Source: Oscillospiraceae bacterium (GTDB lineage Bacteria > Bacillota > Clostridia > Oscillospirales > Acutalibacteraceae). From it: DNA of 48,853 bases. The number at the start of each line of letters is the position of its first letter. Positions within the stretch are counted from its first letter, which is position 1. Of this stretch, positions 8,478-14,524 are shown one piece after another. The notes beneath the pieces were generated by a model, which worked only from the letters and a program-made list of their open reading frames with translations, was not told the origin of the DNA and ran no database searches. The translations under genes and the position numbers were made by a program. The stretch spans positions 1 to 48,853 of the forward strand of contig SVPR01000017.1 of NCBI GenBank assembly GCA_015065785.1. The letters are read 5' to 3'.

Positions 8478-9167
8478 GTGGACGAACGCTTTTCTCGTTC
8501 TGCAAGAATTTTTGGAAATGAAAATCAAGAAAAATTAAAAAATGCAAAAGTCCTTGTTTTCGGCTTGGGCGGTGTAGGTGGTGCCGTGTGCGAAGCCCTT
8601 GCACGCAGTGGCATTGGCGAAATAGGTCTTGTAGATAAAGATATAGTAGATATAACAAATATCAATCGTCAGCTTATTGCAACTGAAAGCACCATAGGGA
8701 TGAAAAAAACAGATGCTGCTAAAAAGCGTCTTTTAGAAATAAATCCCAACATTAAATTGGCAAAATATGATTTGTTTTATCTTCCCGAAACTGCCGATAA
8801 GATAGATTTAACAAAGTACGATTATATTGTTGATGCCATTGACAATGTGACTGCCAAAATAGAGCTCATTAAAAGAGCAAAAGAGGAAAATATTAAAATA
8901 ATTTCTTCAATGGGAACAGGCAATAAAATACACTCTGAAATGCTCGAAATTGCAGATATAAGTAAAACAAGTGTTTGCCCACTTGCAAGGGTAATTCGCA
9001 GAGAGCTACGAAACAAAGGAATAAATCATTTGACAGTTGTCTATTCAAAAGAAGAGCCCCAAAATTTAGATGGTGACAGAACCCCTGCATCATCAACCTT
9101 TGTTCCTCTTTCAGCAGGCGTTTTAATTGCCTCAAAAGTAGTACAGGATATTTTAGATATAAAATGA
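8478..9167 (+). CDS. tcdA: tRNA threonylcarbamoyladenosine dehydratase (ThiF/E1-like)
   Basis: ATP-dependent cyclisation of t6A at tRNA position 37 to ct6A. The E1-like Rossmann fold is clear: GLGGVGG nucleotide loop, DKDIVDITNINRQ, VDAIDNVTAK, and the C-terminal segment KTSVCPLARVIRRELRNKGI typical of TcdA/CsdL rather than MoeB or ThiF. The frame opens at TTG 8460, but GGGG ends 9 nt before GTG 8478, giving the usual ERFSRSARIFG N-terminus, so I use 8478 (230 residues). First of three genes with tRNA, RNA and ribosomal-protein functions. Confidence 0.9.
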   Translation: MDERFSRSARIFGNENQEKLKNAKVLVFGLGGVGGAVCEALARSGIGEIGLVDKDIVDITNINRQLIATESTIGMKKTDAAKKRLLEINPNIKLAKYDLFYLPETADKIDLTKYDYIVDAIDNVTAKIELIKRAKEENIKIISSMGTGNKIHSEMLEIADISKTSVCPLARVIRRELRNKGINHLTVVYSKEEPQNLDGDRTPASSTFVPLSAGVLIASKVVQDILDIK

Positions 9168-9185
9168 TATATAGGAGTAATTTAT

Positions 9186-10160
9186 ATGAATTTTTCACAA
9201 TGTGACAAACCGGGCGTAGTTGAGTGCTTTGCACTCGTTAAAGGCTGTGACAAAAAAAGTGCTAAAAACGGCAGTACATATTTAGATATGGTTTTAGCCG
9301 ATAAGGATAGCGAAATTTACGCAAAAATGTGGGATTACAAAGAAGAAATAACACCAATGCCGGAGGTTAATACAGTAGTAAAAGCCCGTGGTACATTACA
9401 GCAATATAACGGCAACGACCAGTTTATAGTTCAACGCTTAAGACCGAGTGTTGCAGGTGATAATGTAAGCGTTTCTGATTTTGTAAAATCTGCTGATTTC
9501 ACAGGTGAAGAAATGTATGGCGTGATTTTAGCATTGGTTTCTTCATTTAAAGATGAAGATTTAAAAACTGTTGTAACTGCAATTTTAGAAGAGCATAAAG
9601 ACGAATTAGTATTTTTCCCTGCAGCCGAAAAGCTTCACCACGCTATGAATGGTGGGCTTCTTTATCACACACTTTCAATTGTGCGCTTAGCAGAAAGTGT
9701 TTGTGCAATTTACCCTTGTATAGATAAAGATTTGCTTCTCTCAGGTGCAATTCTTCACGATATTGCAAAGCTTAAAGAATATAAAGTAAATAATACAGGT
9801 CTTGTTGACGGCCACACAGTAGAGGGTATGCTTTTAGGGCATCTTGTAATGGGTAGTGAAGAGGTCGGCAGAAAATGCGACGAGTTAAATATCCCTGAAG
9901 AGAAAAAAGTTCTTCTTCAGCATATGCTCATTTCTCACCACGGCAAATTGGAATTCGGTGCGGCTGTAAGACCATCATTTATTGAAGCAGAAGTCCTTTC
10001 ACAGCTTGACCTTTTTGATGCTAATATGTACGAAATGGCAGAAGCAGTAGCAGGTGTTAAATCGGGTGAATTCACAGGCAGACTCTGGATGCTCGATAAC
10101 AGAAGAATGTTCAATCACGGCAGAACAGTAGTTGAACCAAAAGCAGACTTGATAGGGTGA
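9186..10160 (+). CDS. yhaM: YhaM-type 3'-5' exoribonuclease (OB fold plus HD domain)
   Basis: Cytosolic metal-dependent nuclease that trims RNA or single-stranded DNA from the 3' end, and in Bacillus relatives polishes decay intermediates. An N-terminal OB-fold nucleic acid domain (about residues 1-95; ARGTLQQYNGNDQFIV) is followed by an HD phosphohydrolase domain with LHHAMNGGLLYHT, HDIAKLKEY and SHHGKLEFG as metal-binding motifs. At 324 residues the length fits YhaM. GGAG lies about 9 nt before the ATG. It lies between tcdA and prmA in one operon. Confidence 0.88.
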   Translation: MNFSQCDKPGVVECFALVKGCDKKSAKNGSTYLDMVLADKDSEIYAKMWDYKEEITPMPEVNTVVKARGTLQQYNGNDQFIVQRLRPSVAGDNVSVSDFVKSADFTGEEMYGVILALVSSFKDEDLKTVVTAILEEHKDELVFFPAAEKLHHAMNGGLLYHTLSIVRLAESVCAIYPCIDKDLLLSGAILHDIAKLKEYKVNNTGLVDGHTVEGMLLGHLVMGSEEVGRKCDELNIPEEKKVLLQHMLISHHGKLEFGAAVRPSFIEAEVLSQLDLFDANMYEMAEAVAGVKSGEFTGRLWMLDNRRMFNHGRTVVEPKADLIG

Positions 10161-10172
10161 GAATTTAAAACT

Positions 10173-11090
10173 ATGGAATGGCAAGAAATTAAAATTTCAG
10201 TTAATTCAGAAGATACCGAAAGAGCAAATAATATAGCAGTAATGGCAGTGCCTTACGGAATTTATACAGAAGATTACAGCACTCTTGAAGAAGAGGCTTG
10301 GGATATTGCTCATATTGATTTAATCGACGAGGAGCTTTTAAAAAAGGACAGAACTAAGTCAATTATTCATATTTATATCGGCGAAAATGATAGCCCAAAA
10401 GAAGCGATTTCTTTTGTATCATCAAGATTAGATGCAGAAAAAATTCCTTACGAAATAGATACTTCTGCTTGTAAGGAAGAAGACTGGCTTAATAACTGGA
10501 AAAAGTATTTTAAACCACTAAAAATCGGTCAAAGACTTTTTGTAAGACCTGTCTGGGAAGAAAATTTTGACGCAGAAAACAGAGTGATTTTAAATATTGA
10601 GCCGGGTGCTGCATTTGGTACCGGTGCTCACGACACAACCCGCCTTTGCCTTGAAACTCTTGACAAAATTATTAAAGATGGCGACACAGTTTTAGATATG
10701 GGTTGCGGTAGTGGTATTCTTGCAATTTCTTCACTTTTATTAGGTGCAAAAAGTGCCTTTGGAGTAGATATTGACCCACTTGCAGTTAAAACTGCAAAAG
10801 AAAATGGCTTAATGAATAATTTCAAAGAGCCTGAGCTCACATTCGTATGTGGCGACCTTGACGAAAATGTAAAGGGCAAATATTCAGTAGTTGTAGCAAA
10901 TATCGTGGCAGATGTAATTATGATGTTTGCACCTAATGTCAGAAAATATATGGCACCTGACGGAGTTTTCATTGCTTCGGGTATTATAGACACACGAGCA
11001 GATGAAGTTATTTCTTGCTTAGAGCAGAATGGATTTACAATAGTTGAACGCTATGAGCAGGGTGGGTGGAATTGTCTTGTGATGAAATAA
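10173..11090 (+). CDS. prmA: Ribosomal protein L11 methyltransferase
   Basis: SAM-dependent methylation of ribosomal protein L11. An N-terminal substrate domain (about residues 1-125) precedes a class I methyltransferase domain with SAM loop LDMGCGSGILAI, DIDPLAV and the post-I motif VVANIVADV. At 305 residues it is a normal length. It ends in CLVMK; the final coding bases 11073-11084 form one arm of a 12-bp palindrome whose loop holds the TAA stop and whose other arm (11091-11102) begins the GCGATAT hairpin array. Confidence 0.95.
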   Translation: MEWQEIKISVNSEDTERANNIAVMAVPYGIYTEDYSTLEEEAWDIAHIDLIDEELLKKDRTKSIIHIYIGENDSPKEAISFVSSRLDAEKIPYEIDTSACKEEDWLNNWKKYFKPLKIGQRLFVRPVWEENFDAENRVILNIEPGAAFGTGAHDTTRLCLETLDKIIKDGDTVLDMGCGSGILAISSLLLGAKSAFGVDIDPLAVKTAKENGLMNNFKEPELTFVCGDLDENVKGKYSVVVANIVADVIMMFAPNVRKYMAPDGVFIASGIIDTRADEVISCLEQNGFTIVERYEQGGWNCLVMK

Positions 11091-11282
11091 CATCACAAGA
11101 CAGCGATATAAATTCTTGCGAATTTGCGATATGTCTTCGACGCGATATACTTCGTGCGATATGTTTGCTTACGCAAACGATTTTAGTCGAGGATTTATAT
11201 CATATCGCATACGAGCAAAGCGAGTATATATCGCAATTGCATTTGTGCAATTATATCGCGTTTGCTTTGGCAAACATATCGC
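11073..11282. repeat. GCGATAT hairpin array 1, fused to the prmA stop codon
   Basis: In prmA sense: 12-bp palindrome 11073-11084/11091-11102 around the stop, then small palindromes AAATTC-TTGC-GAATTT, GTC-TTC-GAC, AC-TTC-GT and GTTTGC-TTAC-GCAAAC, separated by GCGATAT. A centre follows (GGATTTATATCAT from 11191), then ATAC..GTAT, AATTGC-ATTTGT-GCAATT and GTTTGC-TTTG-GCAAAC, separated by ATATCGC. The delimiter is GCGATAT left of the centre and its complement ATATCGC to the right, so the whole could fold as one branched structure. There is no T run and no reading frame I trust. Confidence 0.9.
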
Positions 11283-11303
11283 ATAGTCAAAGGAGAAAAA
11301 ACT

Positions 11304-11702
11304 ATGGAGAAGTTTATTGTAGCAACAGAAAATTCGTGGTGGATAATTATAGCACTTGTTACTATTTTCATTCTCTTTGCTGTTTTCGTTGAAATATTCA
11401 GCCGAAAAAACTTTAAAGGGAAATATTTAGAGTTTATTCCTATTTCTTTTATGATTGGTTGCGGAATTGTCGCTTTAATTTTTAGTTTAATGCTTGTCTG
11501 GTGGCTTGCTTTGCCAATATGCATAGGTTGGATTTTTTTCACAAGGATGGAAGAAAAGGCAGATATTTTACAATATTTCAGAAAAAAGGGCGAAACTGTT
11601 GAAGACTACAAACCTTACCAGTCGAATTTATTCGCAATGTGTTCAAGTGCTTTTATGTCTTATATGGTAGGGGTAATAGTTCAGTTTTATTTTGAATTGT
11701 GA
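11304..11702 (+). CDS. Unrecognised small membrane protein
   Basis: I do not recognise this 132-residue protein. Three hydrophobic segments are visible: about residues 12-30, 45-70 (two short spans around MIGCGIVALIF and LVWWLALPICIGW), and 110-130 near the C-terminus, with a charged stretch RMEEKADILQYFRKKGE between. Start at 11304 because AAGGAG lies 8-9 nt upstream; the frame itself extends back into the hairpin array to 11262. It is followed 18 nt later by another unknown membrane protein, probably co-transcribed. No function is proposed. Confidence 0.75.
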   Translation: MEKFIVATENSWWIIIALVTIFILFAVFVEIFSRKNFKGKYLEFIPISFMIGCGIVALIFSLMLVWWLALPICIGWIFFTRMEEKADILQYFRKKGETVEDYKPYQSNLFAMCSSAFMSYMVGVIVQFYFEL

Positions 11703-11720
11703 TTTTTAGGAGAAAAAATA

Positions 11721-12293
11721 ATGAAATTACCATTTCCAAGCTATAAAACAACATTTACTTGTGATTGCACAATGCAGGAAGCAACTAAAAAAATTCAGGA
11801 TTGTGTAGCACAAAATCATAAAGAAATGAAAATCAAAAAAGCAGAGTATGATGGTGTTCAAAAATTTGTTATAGAAACAAGTACAGGCTCTCTTTTTTAC
11901 AGAAATTCGGCTTTACCTAAAATTCAAATTTGTTTAAAGCCCATAGGCGAAAAAACAGAAGTCACTATGTTGTTTGAATTAAAAAGCGATATAAAAATTG
12001 TGTCTTCTTTTTTTATTGCTCTTGCATTGTTTATGATTTTTACAATATTAGTTATTTCAATAAAAGATAAATTACCGCTGTCGTTTGATTTGTTTTCCCT
12101 CCCTTTAACTTCCATAGGGTTGATGACTATTATGAATGTTGTGAGCCTGAAAATCACATCCAAAAGTAAAATGAAAATTTTCCTTGAAGAATTTGGTTAT
12201 AACCATAAAGACAAGGAGAATTCTCCCAAATTAGAATTGGTAAAACCATTTACTTCAACCGAAAGTAAAGATATAAAATTGTTTAAGCAATAA
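11721..12293 (+). CDS. Unrecognised two-span membrane protein
   Basis: 190 residues, not recognised. The first 85 residues look soluble, with alternating beta-like stretches (KTTFTCDCTMQEATKKIQDC; CLKPIGEKTEVTMLFEL). Two membrane spans follow (about 93-115 and 125-145), then a Lys-rich cytoplasmic tail. AGGAG lies about 8 nt before the ATG. It probably forms a two-gene unit with the preceding membrane protein and ends at a strong bidirectional terminator. Confidence 0.75.
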   Translation: MKLPFPSYKTTFTCDCTMQEATKKIQDCVAQNHKEMKIKKAEYDGVQKFVIETSTGSLFYRNSALPKIQICLKPIGEKTEVTMLFELKSDIKIVSSFFIALALFMIFTILVISIKDKLPLSFDLFSLPLTSIGLMTIMNVVSLKITSKSKMKIFLEEFGYNHKDKENSPKLELVKPFTSTESKDIKLFKQ

Positions 12294-12320
12294 ATCAATT
12301 GAGTGTAATAAATAAAAAAC

Positions 12321-12365
12321 AGACCTATAAGTAAACCACACTTACTTATAGGTCTATTTCTTTTT
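12321..12365. terminator. Bidirectional terminator between the membrane-protein pair and the XRE gene
   Basis: A perfect 14-bp stem (12321-12334 with 12342-12355) with a 7-nt loop, followed by ATTTCTTTTT on plus and by GTTTTTT on minus. It serves both convergent units and overlaps the XRE stop codon. Confidence 0.88.
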
Positions 12366-12557
12366 GAATTCATTTCCGGTTATTAAATAGTTTATCGAAA
12401 CATTAAAATATTCAGACATCTGAACGAGCAGAGAAAGAGAGGGTTCTCGTTTTCCGTTTTCGTAATGCGAGAGAGCTTCACGGGATATATTTAAGTCCAT
12501 AGCAACTTTTTGTTGGTTAAGATTTTGTTGCTCTCTTATTTTCTTCAATCCAATCAC
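12354..12557 (-). CDS. XRE-family helix-turn-helix regulator (67 aa)
   Basis: A stand-alone DNA-binding domain of the Cro/CI type. LKKIREQQNLNQQKVAMDLNISREALSHYENGKREPSLSLLVQMSEYFNVSINYLI is a full five-helix HTH_3, with QQKVAMDLNISREALSHYE as the recognition part. There is no sensor or effector domain. It lies 17 nt downstream of a ribbon-helix-helix gene in the same direction, so both should come from one message. Partner and target are unknown; the palindrome at 12792-12808 is the obvious candidate site. Confidence 0.9.
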   Translation of the reverse strand: MIGLKKIREQQNLNQQKVAMDLNISREALSHYENGKREPSLSLLVQMSEYFNVSINYLITGNEFKKK

Positions 12558-12574
12558 AATAAACTCACCCTTAA

Positions 12575-12727
12575 TTACTTCTTGCTTTCTTTATTTTCTA
12601 AATGTTTCTTTAATACAAGATTTATATATTGTGATAATGAGCGTTCATCATTTTCTGCATTTTTACGCAGTTTTTCTAAAAGGTCACCATCAATTGTAAT
12701 GCTTATTTTCTCTTTAAGTGGTTTCAT
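12575..12727 (-). CDS. Ribbon-helix-helix (Arc/MetJ-type) protein, 50 aa
   Basis: A small putative DNA-binding protein: KEKISITIDGDLLEKLRKNAENDERSLSQYINLVLKKHLENK has the beta strand followed by two helices of an RHH antitoxin or repressor. I set the start at 12727 because AGGAG sits 8-9 nt upstream; the longer frame to 12811 runs across the divergent promoter region and has no ribosome site. It is transcribed with the XRE gene. RHH proteins are often antitoxins, but no toxin of a known family is adjacent. Confidence 0.82.
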   Translation of the reverse strand: MKPLKEKISITIDGDLLEKLRKNAENDERSLSQYINLVLKKHLENKESKK

Positions 12728-12774
12728 ATCTATCACTCCTATGAAATGAATATAGCACAGTTTCGCTTGAAATA

Positions 12775-12808
12775 TTGACAAATCATACATAGTAGTATAA
12801 AATACTAC
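12775..12808 (+). promoter_or_regulatory. Promoter with overlapping palindromic operator, upstream of the 84-aa gene
   Basis: TTGACA (12775-12780), 17-nt spacer, TAAAAT (12798-12803). A perfect inverted repeat GTAGTAT-AAA-ATACTAC (12792-12808) covers the -10 box. It lies between the divergent RHH-XRE pair and the small plus-strand gene, as expected for an operator bound by one of these regulators. Confidence 0.65.
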
Positions 12809-12839
12809 CAAATTTCAATTCAGGAGCAACGAATATATT

Positions 12840-13094
12840 ATGACACTTTATGAAATGTATTATACCGCAGTTTATAATGCTATATCCAAAAAATATTGTA
12901 CTGATATAAATGGTGCGAAAGAAATAGTTGAAAAATATATTACAGAACTCAAAGAGAAAATTGATAATTCACAAGATGAACACGCAAAACAATTCTGGAT
13001 TGATGAATTTGGTGATAAAGCACACCCGACAGCAGATGAATTTTTAGAAACAATTTTTTTGTTTGGCGAAAATCCTTTTATACCTAAAGACTAA
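12840..13094 (+). CDS. Unrecognised acidic 84-aa protein divergent from RHH-XRE
   Basis: Not recognised. A soluble, mostly helical protein: helix about residues 1-20, GAKEIVEKYITELKEKIDNSQDE as a probable amphipathic helix, then FWIDEFGDKAHPTADEFLETIF. No signal peptide or membrane span. The ribosome site (CAGGAG, 12821-12826) is 13 nt from the ATG, a little long. It has its own strong promoter with an operator-like palindrome. It could be the regulated effector of the RHH-XRE locus, but nothing in the sequence shows toxicity or enzyme function. Confidence 0.65.
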   Translation: MTLYEMYYTAVYNAISKKYCTDINGAKEIVEKYITELKEKIDNSQDEHAKQFWIDEFGDKAHPTADEFLETIFLFGENPFIPKD

Positions 13095-13103
13095 CTAATA
13101 TCT

Positions 13104-13132
13104 GTTTCCTGCTTTCTGTTTCCTGTTTCCTG
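13104..13132. repeat. TTTCCTG heptad tract
   Basis: Imperfect tandem repeats of TTTCCTG without the core hairpin. The complementary unit CAGGAAA is repeated five times at 44524-44563 in copy E. It immediately precedes the left arm of the dacF inverted repeat. Confidence 0.7.
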
Positions 13133-13215
13133 AATAAAGAAAAGCATTTTTCTTATATCACTCACATAAATTATAAAAAAGGAGTGAACTTTATGAAAAA
13201 ATGCTTTTCTTTATT
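13133..13215 (+). promoter_or_regulatory. 19-bp inverted repeat pairing the dacF leader with its first codons
   Basis: 13133-13151 is a perfect reverse complement of 13197-13215. The right arm covers dacF codons 2 to about 8. The ribosome site (AAGGAG) and the ATG lie in the 45-nt loop, next to the right arm. Such a hairpin in the mRNA could limit ribosome access; alternatively it is a trace of a repeat element that copied the gene end. Confidence 0.7.
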
Positions 13216-14428
13216 TTTATCAACAATTTTTATATTTCAATTAATGATAACCGCAAACGCAAAAACAGTCACAAAAGAGAATGAAGATGTTACACCTGTA
13301 TTTAATTCGGTGACTACTTCAAAGGCAAATACCGCAAAACAAAATTTACCAATAGAAATCAAAGCAAAATCCGCTATTTTGATGGATGTCACAACAGGAA
13401 AGGTTTTGTTAGAGTACAATGCCGATGAAAAATTGTTTCCTGCATCTGTCACAAAAATAATGACAATGCTTTTAACTATGGAAGCAATTGCTGACGGTAA
13501 AATTTCACTTTCAGATGTAGTCGTTTGCAGTGAAAATGCCTCTGAAAAGGGTGGCTCGCAGATATGGCTTGAACCGGGAGAAGAAATGACTGTAAATGAC
13601 CTCTTAAAAGCCACTGCCATTGGTAGTGCAAATGATGCCGCAACTCTTTTAGGTGAATATATTTCAGGTAGTGAAGAAGCGTTTATTGATTTAATGAATA
13701 CCCGTGCAAAAGAGCTTAAAATGACAAACACACATTTCGATAATGCAACCGGTCTTGATGATACAACAGATACACATTTAACCACCGCGCGAGATATCGG
13801 AATTATGTCAATCGAGCTTATGAAGCACGATTTAATTACTGACTACACAACCGTCTGGATGGATTCTTTACGAAATGGCGAAACCGAGCTTGTTAATACA
13901 AACAAATTGGTCCGTTTTTACAGTGGTACAACGGGAATTAAAACAGGTACAACTCAAAAAGCAGGGTGCTGTGTTTCTGCTTCTGCCAAACGGGATAATC
14001 TTCATTTAGTCGCAGTTGTAATGGGTAGTGCTAACAGTAATGAACGCTTTGAAACAGCTAAAGCAATGCTTAATTACGGCTTTGCAAATTATACTTTGGT
14101 AGATTTAAAAATAGATGAATCTGCATTTAAAGCTGTAGCGGTAATAGGCGGTGAGAAAAAATGCGTTAAACCGCTTGCGAAAGGGAATACAACTATTCTG
14201 CTTAAAAAGGGCGAGGAAGAAAAATTAGAGCAAACTGTTACTTTAGTAGAAAATGTAGAAGCACCCGTTACCGAAAATCAAAAATTAGGTAGTGTTAAAT
14301 TTACATTGGCAGGGGAGAAAATAGCCGAATTTCCGCTTCTTTCAAGTGAAGAAGTGAAAAAACTGACTTTTACTACTTCGTTTAAAAGAATTATGCACTT
14401 TTTAGCCTGTGGCGAAAAAATAAATTGA
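13193..14428 (+). CDS. D-alanyl-D-alanine carboxypeptidase (DacF/PBP5 type)
   Basis: Serine peptidase of family S11 that trims the terminal D-Ala from peptidoglycan stem peptides outside the cell. A signal peptide (MKKCFSLFLSTIFIFQLMI.. ending near TANA) is followed by motif SVTK (Ser85, Lys88), GSANDA (SxN) and KTGTT, and a C-terminal beta domain (about residue 305 onward) usual for the family. No clear C-terminal amphipathic anchor, though the tail FKRIMHFLACGEKIN is short and basic. Start at 13193, since GGAG is 8 nt upstream; the GTG at 13184 lies within the ribosome site. About 411 residues. Confidence 0.92.
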   Translation: MKKCFSLFLSTIFIFQLMITANAKTVTKENEDVTPVFNSVTTSKANTAKQNLPIEIKAKSAILMDVTTGKVLLEYNADEKLFPASVTKIMTMLLTMEAIADGKISLSDVVVCSENASEKGGSQIWLEPGEEMTVNDLLKATAIGSANDAATLLGEYISGSEEAFIDLMNTRAKELKMTNTHFDNATGLDDTTDTHLTTARDIGIMSIELMKHDLITDYTTVWMDSLRNGETELVNTNKLVRFYSGTTGIKTGTTQKAGCCVSASAKRDNLHLVAVVMGSANSNERFETAKAMLNYGFANYTLVDLKIDESAFKAVAVIGGEKKCVKPLAKGNTTILLKKGEEEKLEQTVTLVENVEAPVTENQKLGSVKFTLAGEKIAEFPLLSSEEVKKLTFTTSFKRIMHFLACGEKIN

Positions 14429-14448
14429 CATTAAAATGCTTATAGCTC

Positions 14449-14477
14449 TTGATTTTAAAAGCGTTTTGTTATACAAT
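14449..14477 (+). promoter_or_regulatory. Sigma-A promoter of thrC
   Basis: TTGATT (14449-14454), 17-nt spacer, TACAAT (14472-14477). The leader of about 40 nt holds no attenuator or T-box that I can see. Confidence 0.7.
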
Positions 14478-14524
14478 AATCAAGATTATGGAAATTTATT
14501 TTAAAACAAATAGGAAGTGTTAAA

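Noticed and set aside
11066-11392. 108-aa frame over the prmA end and hairpin array
   Set aside because: It runs through the palindromic array, overlaps two better-supported genes and has no ribosome site; its amino acids follow from the GCGATAT repeats.
12728-12811. 28-residue N-terminal extension of the RHH protein
   Set aside because: It crosses the divergent promoter and operator and lacks a ribosome site, while AGGAG precedes the ATG at 12727.
14429-14524. T-box or amino acid riboswitch before thrC
   Set aside because: The leader is too short (about 40 nt after the promoter) and lacks T-box sequence or a terminator.
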